A stretch of 64,000 nucleotides of DNA, taken from NCBI GenBank assembly GCA_030549495.1, contig JAUIRK010000832.1, forward strand, positions 1 through 64,000, written 5' to 3'. This document shows, one piece after another, positions 34,864 through 46,049 of the stretch (positions within the stretch are counted from its first letter, which is position 1; every line of letters starts with the position of its first letter). Source of the stretch: Nectonema munidae. Its lineage: Eukaryota > Nematomorpha > Nectonematoida > Nectonematidae. The position numbers and the translations under genes are program-made. Below the pieces are notes generated by a model, which did no database searches, was not told where the DNA came from, and worked only from the letters and a program-made list of their open reading frames with translations.

Positions 34864-35434
34864 GAGAGAAGAGAACTGAATGAGATAGGAAGGCTTAACA
34901 AGAGAAGAGAGCTTGAGTGAATGATTGAGTTTTAGCAGAGAAAGCGGGAGAGAAAGAGAATCACTGTGACAGAAGATGAGAAAATCTAGTGGATCATCAA
35001 CATGTGTTTGCCCAAAAATACTATAAAGAGGAGACACTGTGATAAACATTGCTGACTTATTGTGTGCATATTGAAGCAATGGATTATTATTATTATATAG
35101 ATCTCACGCATCGTCTGTAAAATATGTTCGATAGGAATTTCAGAGCAGCTTGGCATGTGATGTTTGATTGATTCGAAAGTCTCCATTCTTCATACATGAT
35201 TCATACATAGATATCAGGATCATCATACATGTTTTATAAACAAGCAGCAACTCTTACTTATAGAAAATTATTGGGGGGGGGGGGGGCGAAGGTCATTTTC
35301 GCCCCCCTGAAAACACATTGGGGGGATATAGAGAAAAATCTATTAATGTATATAAAATTTCATTTACATGGATGTACATTAGAGTGGTCCAAAATTTTTT
35401 TTTTAAAATCTTCAGATTAGAACCCAGAATTCGA
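34864..35434. other. Unassigned sequence with a fragment of element X-like DNA
   Basis: Short minus-strand frames at 34858-35186 have no recognised family. At 35258-35330 ATTATTGGGGGG and CGAAGGTCATTTTCGCCCCC resemble the end of element X, followed by one unit of the 31430 tandem repeat. Confidence 0.4.
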
Positions 35435-37251
35435 TTACTTAGAAAGTCCAGCAATCAATGTAACTTTATTGGCATTAGAAAACAGATGCCTATGCTCGTT
35501 AAGAACTTGCAATAAGTACTGGAGCTGTTCTTCGTTCTTTGTTAGGTTACGGTTGAAGTCTTGAATCAACTTGATTACCCTTTCAGCAACATCGTTGACA
35601 ACTTTTCTGGAATGCACAATTTTAGCGCCTTCTGAAAGTCTGCATTATAAGCCCACTCTACAGGAGGAATTTCTAGGAATGTTTGTGGCAAATCCAGAGT
35701 TTCAAAGAAACGCACCGTGTTCTTGGTGACAAAATCGCTGATCTGCTTTCTCTCATAATCTGCTTGATTGAGAGCGTTACAACGTCTTGGTGGAACCTCT
35801 GAACCCTTCTTATCTATAATGTTATGAGCCATCAGCCTTTTCTGCTCTTCTGTCACACTCGAGTCAAAGAATGCCAAGCCAACCATTTCTTCACTTAAGT
35901 ACCAAAGATGTCGGCGAAAAGATTTTAAAGCTGCTTTCTACAACTGAATTGCTGTACGTTCACAGCTTTTTGAGAAATGTTAAATCAGGAGCTTTGGCTG
36001 ATGATGGCGCTTCAAACCAGACTTTCGTGTAGAGACTTGCAACAAAAAGTAGAAATTGCAGCATTCCGCGCTCTTCCGATGCTTTCAAGGTAAACTGCTT
36101 TCTAAACATCCACATTTTATAGCAGTAAATTACCTTTGCCATCCATCTCGCTCTATGAAGAGCGCCAGGAGCTTGGAAATGAACTCCCCGAGGTGGATTC
36201 TCTCCAAGAAAAATGACCGTAAGCTCCAAAAATTCTCTGTAGTCATCCCGTGGTTGCTGTTGACTAAGTTGTTCTCTTACAAACTGAATTGTATCTTCCT
36301 TAAATTCAGCAGTCTCACTTCTCTCTGAAGCTGTTGAGTAATAACGGGTATCAATCGTGGACCATTTTTTTGAAACGTTTGAATAAGGCAATATCCGGCC
36401 CAGATGATGTTTGGGTTATTTGTAGTGCAGTAAAGACTTTTTCTAAGATTATTTCAAAGATGTGATGTCGACAGGCAAAGTGTAAAACATTTCTTCCTAG
36501 TGCGTTTTCAATCAGAATACCGGCTCCATTGATACGCCCAGTGTTGCTGGCTGTTGTGTCAAAACATATGCCGGTCACTTTGTTCGATACTTTCCATTTA
36601 TCAATGCATGCGATCACAACATTTGCTTAAGTTTGTCCTGTTCCATTGTGTAATTTTGGAACGCCAAGAAGAATATCTGTATCTGCACCGGTAATAATTA
36701 CTGGTAACCTGTCGACCTTCTCATATCCAGTAATACCTGGAATCAACTTTCCATCCCAATGAACTGTCAATGGTCCATCTGCATTGTAACTTTCTTTTAT
36801 GGCATTTGCCATTTTTTTCCTATTTGTTAATCTTGTCCGACGAATTGAACTACGACTCAATGTCATATCTTCAACACTGTGACCAAGAGAATGTGCTGCA
36901 TTTGCGAGTAAGGAGACAGCTTGGCGGTCAGTGACTTTTGAGGTGTCCAAAGCAGTTGTCACATTGCTGGACATTAGAGATGTCTTTGATTTAGAAATGT
37001 CAGTTCTTTTTTTTGGGAGGTTTTATTGGCTTGGTAGTGTTATCTTGGCTGGTAGTTTCTGAATCAGAGCAAGAAATCACAGCACTAATGCGGCTTTCCT
37101 CAAAGTCCCGTTGCTCTTCTTTTGCCATCTCTCTACGCCTTTTAAAGGACTCTTTTCTCTTGATCATTGCTTCTTCTTTTTTTGTCCATTCAAGCAAGTT
37201 GATCATATGGACTTGATGATTGAAACTTGTGTAAAGCCCAACAATTGACAA
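35435..37251 (-). pseudogene. Transposase-like gene of an unnamed invertebrate repeat family, broken
   Basis: Six minus-strand frame segments follow in order: a charged start (EAMIKRKESFKRRREMAKEE); TALDTSKVTDRQAVSLLANA, SLGHSVEDMTLSRSSIRR and GPLTVHWDGKLIPGI; VTGICFDTTASNTGRINGAG with FACRHHIFEIIL; YREFLELTVIFLGENPPRGV with ALHRARWMAKVIY; VGLAFFDSSVTEEQKRLM with NTVRFFETLDLP; and NDVAERVIKLIQDFNRNLTK. The combination HWDGK, FDTTASNTG, CRHH and NDVAER is familiar from a highly repeated, uncharacterised protein family in aphids, Hydra and crustaceans. FDTTASNTG and HWDGK may carry catalytic acids of an RNase-H-like fold (inference). At least four frame changes kill the copy. It lies directly downstream of, and slightly overlaps, the piggyBac gene on the same strand. 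Confidence 0.65.
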
Positions 37252-38594
37252 TTGCTATGTCAATAATATGGATCATTATAGACCAATACCGTTTCTTTCC
37301 TCTTATAGATATTCGGTACTGAGATATGTTTTGATCTAACATATCTACAAAACCCATATATCTGTTGTAGGTATGGGAAATTTTTGGTTGATTGATTTTT
37401 ATCTGTTTTTTCTCGGCTGTGGAATATCTTGTGACCTTTTGGAGAGGGTTAATAGATTCGAAGTTGGATACAGCTATGATAGACTTTTTGTCTATCCATT
37501 GTACTATATTTACATTATTTCTAAACCATGAAAATGAATTCCCTCTGCTCTTACCCAATTTTGCGATTTTCAACGGACAGCCTTTAGTTCTATTTTTTCT
37601 TATAGTTGCAGTATACTTGATTCCTATTTCGGACATTTTTTCCACTAAATTTATAGTGCTGAAAAAATTATCTGAAATATAAGAATATACATTTGGCATG
37701 AATTCTTTTGATTTTTCTGCAAAATTCAAAACAACAGAAGCTCCCAATTCAAAATCGGATTGATATTTATTTACAGAAAACTTTTTTCCTTGGTAGATAT
37801 CAAATTGACAACAATATCCATGTTGTATACAATCAGACCTTTGCCGATACCCAAACTTTATAGGTTTTCCAGGTAAATATTGTTTAGAGGGATGGTTACC
37901 AAAGTAGGGTATCATAGTTTCATCAACAGAGTGAAACTCAGAAATAGGCGCAAAAAATCTAAAAATTTCATTGGCAAGATTTAAGATTGGTCTTATCTTA
38001 GAAAACTTGTCATTAATATCAATTTGAGTATTATCACAAAAATGGAAATTATTCTTAATTTCTTCAAATCTTTTACGTCGCATGGCATTTGAAACTAAAT
38101 TATTGCGGCAGTCGATAGCCTGTTCCCAATATAATCTATATCTTGGAAGAACTACGTAACCTGACAAAATAAGTATGCGAATAAACTTGAAAATCTCTTC
38201 TTTTGAAGCATTCAGAGGTAAATTTTTTGGAAAGAATACTTATTTGTAAAAGCACAAATATTTTCAACGATATCATTCATCATCATTAAAAAGAGTTCAA
38301 CTGGAGTATTCAAATTCTGCACGGTATAAGGTGCACTAAATTCATCAAAGACCTTTATATTAGAACCAGTACTCCATACCTTTTTTACATCGCTCAGTTC
38401 TCCATCGTCTTCAGATTGAATTATTTCTGCTTGTGCAGATAATTGATTTGACGACAAATGATTAATATCACAACTTTCTTCATCTGCAGAATCTTCATCA
38501 GATAAACTCGGGTTTGTTGGAGGATTGATGAAAACTTCATGGCTAACTGCTGAACCTTCAAGAACTTCAATAATCTCAGCTAAAGTTTTCTCCT
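37190..38594 (-). pseudogene. piggyBac transposase (DDE_Tnp_1_7), nearly full catalytic domain, one frameshift
   Basis: PiggyBac transposases cut and paste DNA at TTAA. The main frame (38167-37190, 325 codons) carries the catalytic aspartates in SVDETMIPYFG (D82), YSYISDNFFST (D166) and YMGFVDMLDQN (D275), plus the conserved LPGKPIKFGYRQRSDC and ISIRGKKRYWSIMIHIIDIA blocks. Upstream, in another frame (38594-38212), lies an acidic N-terminus (NPSLSDEDSADEES) and the NLNTPVELFLMMMNDIVENI segment typical of piggyBac N-terminal domains. The two frames meet near 38211 at a single shift (between ...FQKIYL and LNASKEEIFKFI). The cysteine-rich C-terminal finger usual for the family is absent; the frame runs into the adjacent repeat gene. 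No TTAA-flanked ends were identified. It could have mobilised the MITEs at 23654 and 23872, but their ends cannot be compared here. Confidence 0.85.
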
Positions 38595-38739
38595 AATTTT
38601 AACAAGAACTATATGTATATAAAATTATACACATCTGGAACTTTAGCCCAAACATGGATGAAAAATCAAATTTCACAGATAAGCACAAAGAGAAACGAAC
38701 AGGCAAACTAGCAAAACAAACACGAAAGGAGAGACGCGT

Positions 38740-39048
38740 GGTCACACTCAGAAACATACACATACTGACCAACACAGATACACACAAACAATGACTAACA
38801 TACAGAGACACACACAATACTAACACACAGAGTAATACGCAGAAACATACACACACTTTTAGCAACACAAAAAGACACGACACACACTAAACACAAGCTT
38901 ATCTCTCAAAACTCAACATAACACACATGTGCACATACACACACACACACAAAGTAATATGCAGAAACATACACACACTTTTAGTAACACAAAAAGACAC
39001 GACACAAACTAAACACAAGCTTATCCCTCAAAACTAAACATAACATGT
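38740..39048. repeat. CA-rich region with a 95-bp direct duplication
   Basis: The block from AGTAATACGCAGAAACATAC to CTCAAAACTCAACATAAC (about 38831-38925) recurs at about 38952-39046 with few differences, 121 bp apart. Confidence 0.75.
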
Positions 39049-39400
39049 GCACATACATACACACACACACACAAACTCATATGGACACACACACACAAAC
39101 TCATATGGACACACACACAAACTCATATGGACACACACACACAAACTCATATGGACACACACAAACTCATATGGACACACACACACACAAACATATATGG
39201 ACACACACACACACAAACTCAGATGGACACACACACAAACTCATATGGACACACACACAAACTCATATGGATACACACACACACACATAAACTCATATGG
39301 ACACACACACAAACTCATATGGACACACACACACACAAACTCATATGGACACACACACACAAACTCATATGGACGCACACACACAAAAAATCGCATTCAG
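39049..39400. repeat. Minisatellite, unit CATATGG(AC)nAAACT, about 20 bp, some 15 copies
   Basis: The unit ACACACACAAACTCATATGG repeats with a variable number of AC steps, with isolated variants (one AGATGG, one ACATATATGG). It is open in all three plus-strand frames, giving Thr-His-rich repeats of no coding significance. Confidence 0.9.
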
Positions 39401-39419
39401 ACCCACACACAATAAACTT

Positions 39420-40297
39420 AGCATATTTCAGCACCCCTCAAATTTAGTCAAAGCCGCTCTCACACAATAACCTACCTCTACCCCTCATTGCTGAGCTAAA
39501 GATCAGTATGTAAATTTAAAGCTTTACCATTTATTGAACTCTTGATCAGAAGCGAGAGTTAAAATTCACTGGTTGAGATCTTTCCGTAATAGTTCTATAT
39601 GAAAAAAACTGACAAACAGTTTGCCTGAATACCGTTATTAGTATCATGACAATATAAAATTCCAATAATCATTATTGCACACTTCTTCATACGGAGAAGT
39701 TAACATTGCACCGAGTGTATAGAAACTTTCGCATCACATAATGATTCAGCAAGCATTTCGAAGGTCAAGTCAGTAAAATATTCGATGACCGTATATGCTG
39801 TATTTTATTTACAATTATATAGAATGCTGCTGTACAGAAGAAATTTGAATTTTCCACATGATGGATAAAGAAAACAATAGTATATGACGTTCATTCATCA
39901 TAGTTATTTTCAAAATATAAAGCACATAATATATGGAATAAAAGTTATATGAATATGCTTTGCGTTAACGCAACGCCAAATGTTTTACTGATTTTTTTTC
40001 TAACTTATCAATCCTTTCATGATCTTTACGATCCACACTTGTAATTTCATCTCTTCTGTCAAACCATGCCGACTGAATCAGTCGCTATTGCTTTATAGTA
40101 GACATTTTGGACAGGTTGTATCAACTACAATTCTAAATTTATTTTCATTCTGATATAGATCCCTTTCAATTAGACATCAATTAAATAATTTAAAGATTAA
40201 TGATTAAAATTTACGGTTCCATCTTTGAAGAGTACTTCTGTTTTGCGTAAATTTAAAAAAAGTATCTAAGTCAGGATCAGTTTTTTGTCATGTTGTG
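39420..40297. other. No gene recognised
   Basis: AT-rich with a palindrome TTTGCGTTAACGCAA-like sequence at about 39960-39976, related to the repeat at 40298. Confidence 0.4.
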
Positions 40298-40365
40298 AAA
40301 ACGCAACGTTAGACCAAAATAATTAAGAAAATCTATGTTGCGTTTTCGCAACGTAAGACATTATC
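40298..40365. repeat. Short palindromic repeat (TTGCGTTTTCGCAA type)
   Basis: GTGAAAACGCAACGTTAGACC and, 40 bp on, TTGCGTTTTCGCAACGTAAGAC form inverted arms. A homologous 68-bp copy lies at 58985-59052 and a single arm at 59140-59170. Confidence 0.6.
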
Positions 40366-40379
40366 GAGTTAGGATTGTT

Positions 40380-40486
40380 TGAATATTTGGTCTCCCGTGG
40401 TATTTCCAGACCACTAATTTTGAAAATTGCAACAAAAAAATTACGCCCCCCAATAATTTTAAGGATGCGCGCTCCTAGTAGGTAGA
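40380..40486 (-). mobile_element. Left-half copy of element X
   Basis: The reverse complement reads AGGAGCGCGCATCCTTAAAA then GGTCTGGAAATACCACGG and ACCAAATATTCAA, matching 31768-31875 closely. Confidence 0.75.
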
Positions 40487-40559
40487 GATGTCAAACCACT
40501 TTCCAAATTTAATTGATATGCTTGCAAATTGCTTGATAGGTAAACAGAAGTATTCTAGA

Positions 40560-40915
40560 AATGATAAATATATAGAGAAGGATTCTCGATTTTATTGTGG
40601 ACTAAGGTGAAGATTAGGTTCAATAGTGCTTATTAAGGCGGAGAGTAAGTTCAAGAGTTCTGGGTGAGTAATGATGTGGGAAAATGGCCAAGGGTTGAGG
40701 CGCGAGTGTTGATGAGTTTGTGTCGGTGGAGATAAAGAATGGACAAAGGAAGGCGAGGTGGTATGGTGTTTCGAATAGTTCGTTGCGGAACCGACACGTC
40801 AGGTTGTCTGAGATTTTAATGCGAGAGAAGTAGGTTTTGCAGAAGCAATGACCCGAGAGCCACCTAATAAAGGATTTCGATCGAGTGTATTTTTGTCAAC
40901 CGGTGTTTCCCCGAA
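40560..40915 (-). mobile_element. RNase-H LINE C-terminal finger fragment
   Basis: The minus strand reads RWLSGHCFCKTYFSRIKISD, then CRFRNELFETPYHLAFLCPF, the same C-terminal finger as in 16936-18660. The coding strand is C-rich and G-poor. Preceding RNase H and RT parts are absent. Confidence 0.7.
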
Positions 40916-42183
40916 CGCTAATATTCTGCAAAAGCTCTCTAGAGATTCCGTGAGAAGATAGATTAGATTTGAAATTTTTTAAAAGTAACCTTCAATTTAC
41001 ACTATTAATTATATTAAATAGTAAAATATTTGAAAGGTAAAAATTAGAATTAAAATGTTTAGATTTAACTTTTTTATAAGTTATTTGTTTTTTTTTAATT
41101 TTCTTCGTGGGGCTGGTTTTTGAAATTTTATCAAAATTTAAGCGGCACCTCTTTATTGCGGTCAGATCAGTAGAGTCTCAAAAAAATTAATTCAGGATTT
41201 TTACCTTTCAATTAAGGTAACCTCTTTATTCAGACTACGATCATCATAACTAAGCATACACAGTTTGAAAGATCAGTTCCTTCTATTGAAGTCTCATAAG
41301 TTCCACTTTTGTGTTCAAACTATGAGGTTTGAACTGGCGTCAGGTGACTGCGTGTGACCATTGATCTTTATCCATTTTTTAATGGAATGTACCATTACGA
41401 TCTCTAATCAATAATAATAATATTTATATAAATAATATAATAAATATATATTTTGAATAAAGATCATCTTTAAAAACAAAAAAGAATAAAAAAAATTTTT
41501 AATAAAATTAAAAATTTTACTAAATATTTTTGAAAATTAATATATTAATAACACGTTAGCGGCCAGAATCGACTTTATAAAAATAAAATCGCCTGCGTTT
41601 ATTAATTCTCCTTAATACAAATCTGCTTTGGATTAGATATCGTCTGATTATTGGTCGTTAACGGGAAAATTAAAATAATTTTTTTACAAATTTAAAAAGA
41701 AAATCGCTTAGACATTATTCCCACCATCGAGGTTACAAAAATGGAAGACAAATTCGTAAATTTTGACTTATCTCTAAAATATAACGTTTTTTTAATATAT
41801 ATATAATCTATTTTGTTTTTTTCTATATTAGAGACTAGGGTTTATTATGTAAGTAAATTTTCACTTTCTCTTTGTTTATTCAAAATCGCTTTACTTTTGC
41901 AGCTTATTTTACACCTATACCAATTTATTTGATAAACTTTAGTTCTGGTTTTTTACCCTGGTTTTCTTCCTCTGAAGAATTCAAAGGTTTTTACGGTTAG
42001 GTAGTGCTTTAGCGACCCGATTCTACGTGATTAGTAATCTAGCTATCACTAGACAATAAGTTTGTTTCCCAAATTGGGAGCGTTCGCGTTAGGATAGTAT
42101 CGATCACTCAGTTGTATTTATATATTGTAACATAAATTCTTGTAAAATAATATATATAACAAGGTATAGCTATGCAGTAATAA
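40916..42183. other. No gene recognised
   Basis: AT-rich with patches of moderate GC at 41140-41360 and 41550-41660 that look like old repeats; no ends identified. Confidence 0.35.
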
Positions 42184-42285
42184 GGGCCGGTAGGTGTTTA
42201 GTGGGATGAAAAGTCCAGGTAGACCTGGACTCAGCCCTCCGGACGGGCCACGATATCCGAAAGGATGGGTGCGAACGCCACAAAC
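42184..42285 (+). ncRNA. GC-rich structured segment, candidate HDV-like self-cleaving ribozyme
   Basis: A 102-nt island of high GC in AT-rich DNA that can be drawn as a double pseudoknot: P1 GGGCCGG (42184-42190) with TCAGCCC (42231-42237), six of seven pairs; P2 GTTTAGTGG (42196-42204) with CCACAAAC (42278-42285), one bulge; P3 GTCCAGG (42213-42219) with CCTGGAC (42224-42230); P4 ATCC-GAAA-GGAT (42255-42266) extended by CAC/GTG; then CGAACG (42272-42277) before P2', resembling the catalytic-cytosine joining strand of HDV and CPEB3 ribozymes. The order P1-P2-P3-P3'-P1'-P4-P2' is that of the HDV fold. Against it: the 5-nt and 8-nt joints after P1 and P2 are longer than usual, and P3 is long with a small loop. 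HDV-like ribozymes often sit at the 5' end of RTE-type LINEs. It could instead be another structured repeat. Confidence 0.3.
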
Positions 42286-42612
42286 AACTTAATTAATTAA
42301 TTAAAACCTTAAATAATAATAAATTTATCCCATATTGAAGTAGCCAATAATTTGATTCAGCATAGTCAGTTTGGTTCCCTTCAAGAGTTTTTCGTTGAAG
42401 GATCATAGTATTTGCTCCCTAAAACATGATCGAGGAAGCTGCTGCCCGCGAGGGTTTATATAGCGTCCTCAGGCTGGTTTAGCCATATGCCAAAAATTAA
42501 GTAAAAATTGTATTTTCAAATAGTTAGAAAAAGGCATAATCATTAATTTATAAAGAAATACAAGAATGTAATAGAGTGACACAACGAGAGGGAGTATATA
42601 AATTTTTATGAC
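42286..42612. other. Downstream of the structured segment, no gene recognised
   Basis: Contains a moderately GC-rich patch (AGGAAGCTGCTGCCCGCGAG, 42434-42453) that might be LINE 5' untranslated sequence. Confidence 0.3.
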
Positions 42613-43122
42613 TATTGTTTTATATTAATATTTTATTTTGTTTAAAAAATTTATATTATTTATATTTTTTATTTGGAATGAAAATATTGTTTGTGTGTAA
42701 TTAATTAAATGAAAAATGAATAAATTTATTATTGTTGTTTTTTTTGAATTTATTTATTTTATATATTTTTGGGTATATTTTATAAAATGAAATTTGATTT
42801 ATAATATTTTTTTTCAATAAAATTTTTTTTAGGAGAAGAAATGATAAAATAGTATTTTTATTAAAAAATTTAATTTTTATTTATTGTATTTTTTTATATG
42901 GGTGGTTATTGGGGGAAGTTGTATTTATTTATAGTTCTTTATTGTTGTATATAGGGGGGGTTATTTATAGAATGAATAGTAGGAGAGGGTGATTAATTTT
43001 TTATAAATAAATATTTTGTATTTATTTATATATATAAGAAAAAAAAAGATAGGGGGGGTATAGTGGTGGGTATAAAAAAAAAATAATAAAAGTATATATA
43101 AAGATAGGTAGAAAAAAAAAGG
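42613..43122. other. 510-bp tract with only two cytosines on the plus strand
   Basis: Between 42613 and 43122 I count C only near 42815 and 42937, while G is frequent, including GGGGG runs near 42911, 42954 and 43052. No coding frame. Confidence 0.85.
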
Positions 43123-43439
43123 CCATATGATAGAGTTACTCTCTTGTGCTATTTTTTTCCATGTGTAGAGAAATATGTCTCCAATGCCAGGTATTTATAA
43201 ATATTAAACTTATTAATCCTCCCGTCAATTTTTATTATATATTCTTTTAATTTTTTTTATCTGTTTGTGTTATTGGGAAAAGAGAATTTAAATATAACAA
43301 ATGTGACTAGATTAACATTTTTCATCTAAAAATTATGATTAAAGACACACTAACATTTATTATATTTAATTCACTTTAAAATTTTGGTGCTTTATCTAAT
43401 CTTTTTTGCTTGACACCTACTTCTAAGAGTACTACTCAC

Positions 43440-43848
43440 CTTCTGTTTTCAATATCGTAAATGGATTTAGTATGGAGGAAACGCGTTTTGTCTCTAAATT
43501 TTCACGAAGCCCAAGCCTCACTTTTTGTCCATTTTCTTTTTTCTTTTGATCTTTGACTTTTGCTGCGATTGATTTGTCACTTTTTTCCAATCGTGCCATT
43601 TCTTTGTCGATTAACTCTTTTAGCTGCCAAGCTTTATATTTTAATGTAAAAGATGGCATTTTTTCCTTTTTGAGACTCCATTTTCCATCATTGATGCTTC
43701 TTTTGTAAGTGTCGGCAGAATCATTTTTGCTATAATCTTCATAGGATAAAAATATTTTATCATCACCAATGTTTACTCTTTGCACCACAAAATTTTGACT
43801 TTTCAACACTTGTAGGAAAATTACCAAGCAAATTTGAACCACAATTTT
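43440..43848 (-). CDS. Internal exon of an unrecognised gene
   Basis: A 136-codon open frame bounded by an acceptor (ATTTATAG, at 43849-43850) and a consensus donor GTGAGT (43439-43434). It reads KIVVQICLVIFLQVLKSQNF, then VQRVNIGDDKIFLSYEDYSK, ADTYKRSINDGKWSLKKEKM, PSFTLKYKAWQLKELIDKEM, a charged helical part ARLEKSDKSIAAKVKDQKKK, and RVSSILNPFTILKTEG. The varied composition, good splice sites and length in AT-rich DNA argue for a real exon. The frame starts in phase 0 and ends in phase 1. I do not recognise the family; the hydrophobic start could be a signal or membrane segment or a buried helix. No neighbouring exons were identified. Confidence 0.5.
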
Positions 43849-43850
43849 CT

Positions 43851-44754
43851 ATAAATATATTAAAATGATTATAATTTTATAAAAGCAATTTGTTACCTAC
43901 TTTTATGTATCTTCAAAGTTAGGGTTGTAGCTTTGGCCAGTTATAAATACTTTTGGCAAAGGTTAGATGATGACTTATATTTACCAACATTTTAACTTTG
44001 AAACCGAGTTTTATTCTTACTTTACAAAAGTAAAATGGTGCCTTCTTAATTCTGTTTCCTGTCTAAGGTTGCAACGATTATTAATTTCAAGTAATTAATT
44101 TTAAATTTTCTAAGCTCTTAGATAAAAGTCATAGATTTATATTTACACTTAAAAAACAAGAAAAGCCCAGAAATACTTAATTTATTGTTATTAACATTTG
44201 CACTTTAATTTTAGGTGGAGAAATACTAGAGTAATTAAATTAGCTGGTGATGCAAATACCATAAAAAGTAATCATTTATTGTAATTTTTTTATTTTTATG
44301 AGATAGTTGATAATGATAGAACAAAAAGATTACGAAAAACGATTCGTATTTTTTTTAAGTTTCCTTTAGCTGGTGAAGGGAAACTTGAAACAGACCATGT
44401 TTATTTTTACTTTGCCTTAAATGGATAATAATGTCGTATTAATCAGTAATTGGATCTTTGTTTATCAGTGAACCCCTTTTCTTGCGTATACCTTATATCA
44501 AGGTTAAAACGAATAAATATGGTGTTTCAATGTATATCTTGATATGCATAATATCTAGAGATCGATACTTTTTAAGTTCAAATTGGTACTAAGAATATTC
44601 AAAATTTTTGTTTGTTAATATCTAAAATATTTTAAAAATTTGCGCCAATTTTTATGCATTTATTTTAATCATGTTAGATTATACAAAAAAATATATCCTT
44701 CACTGAAAATTATATAAAATTTTATTTGATAACATTCTTTCAAAAATTCACTTC
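43851..44754. other. AT-rich, no gene recognised
   Basis: May contain further exons of the 43440 gene; none identified. Confidence 0.35.
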
Positions 44755-44950
44755 TTTTATATAGCCTATGTTAAATCCAATCGAAAACATTTGGGCTATT
44801 ATAAAAAAAATATAGGGAAACTAAAAGTAACTGATATAACAGATTTATTTTCAAATAGATATAAGTTTAAACTTCGTGAAATAAAAAAAAGCTCCTGGAG
44901 TTTTATACTGATAAAAAATATGAATTTTCTTAGTACTAAATTGAACTAGA
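44755..44950 (+). pseudogene. Tc1/IS630-type transposase C-terminal scrap
   Basis: Reads MLNPIENIWAIIKK, then a frame ending with KLREIKKSSWSF. The (P)xLNPIENxW motif precedes the last catalytic acid of DDE_3 (Tc1/mariner-IS630) transposases. A stop follows AIIKKI. Confidence 0.6.
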
Positions 44951-46049
44951 TTAGTGTGAACAGAAATAAAAAATAGGCAATAGTTTTTTTATAACCGCAT
45001 ACTAATTTACTTCTATTTAGAAGGAAAATGTCTTAATTCAAATAAAATTTTTGGAGAAAAATTTTAGCCCACTATGGTAATCAACTGATCTTCAACTACC
45101 AACTGGAGGAGTATGGTTTCGAGTTGCTGTGATTGGAGTTAAATGTATAAGGAATGCCTGTAACAAAGCAATAGATGGGGATTAGTTTATATGAATTGGT
45201 GTGTGTATCTTAATTATATGACAGACATATTAAGATTAGATTAGATTATTATATGTTTAAGATTAGTTCACAAATATATATAAGTATAGTAGCATTACTC
45301 TCGCCTTCTACGAGATGCAGTTAAAGCACAAAAGTGTTATAAATATATATTAAAGTTTTACATTCATTTAACATATGTCAGGAGTAAGACGAATAAAAGT
45401 GGAATAAATTTATAGAAATAAAATGTGAACAAATTATTATATCTTTCCTTCTCACTCACTCTCTGTTCCTTGTTTTCTACTTTTTGCATTTAACGGTTCT
45501 GTTTATTTGAAGGATACCAGAGTGGTCGAAAATTAATATTGTTAGAAATTATTTTAAATAAAATTTTACTTTTTATATCATTATTTATATAATAGATATA
45601 TTATAAACACATATATATTCTTGGTATGGTTATTTACCCATAAAGTGCTATAAGATTATTGCCGAGGTATTGTTTTTTACGTATATGAGGAACATATTCT
45701 AAATTTGCCATTTAAAACCCTACAATTAGATACATAGTATATTTGCAAAGCTCACAGCCATATATAATGCCTCCGAAGCTTTGCGAAGGTCCTAATATAT
45801 CTTAACATACGATTCTATTAACCAGGATTATTTAAGTTTTTTTTAATTGCTTGTAAATGCAGATGTGCATCCTATTTTATTTTTTTAGATTTGATAAATT
45901 GTATCTGAAATAATTTTTCTGTGAATATTTTTGGACTAAGCGAAAATGATATGGTAGCATATTTAAGCTTTATAGTCTAATTTTAATTTCACCCTGCTTA
46001 AACATTGTAAAAAATATTTATCTAATAAGTTTTGCTAAATCTCTAACTC
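44951..46049. other. AT-rich, no gene recognised
   Basis: Nothing supported here. Confidence 0.4.

Noticed and set aside
38599-38883. Cysteine/valine-rich minus-strand frame resembling a secreted peptide
   Set aside because: It is the antisense of the CA-rich repeat region.
39045-39447. Three long overlapping plus-strand frames and a minus-strand frame of repeated Thr/His/Cys residues
   Set aside because: They arise because a CA-rich minisatellite has no stop in any frame; no start context or conserved domain.
42184-42285. Hammerhead ribozyme
   Set aside because: CCGAAAGG is present but the obligatory CTGANGA core is absent; the HDV-like drawing fits better.
42613-43122. Mitochondrial DNA insertion as the cause of the C-poor tract
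   Set aside because: No recognisable mitochondrial protein or rRNA segment can be read in it; left as a composition anomaly.
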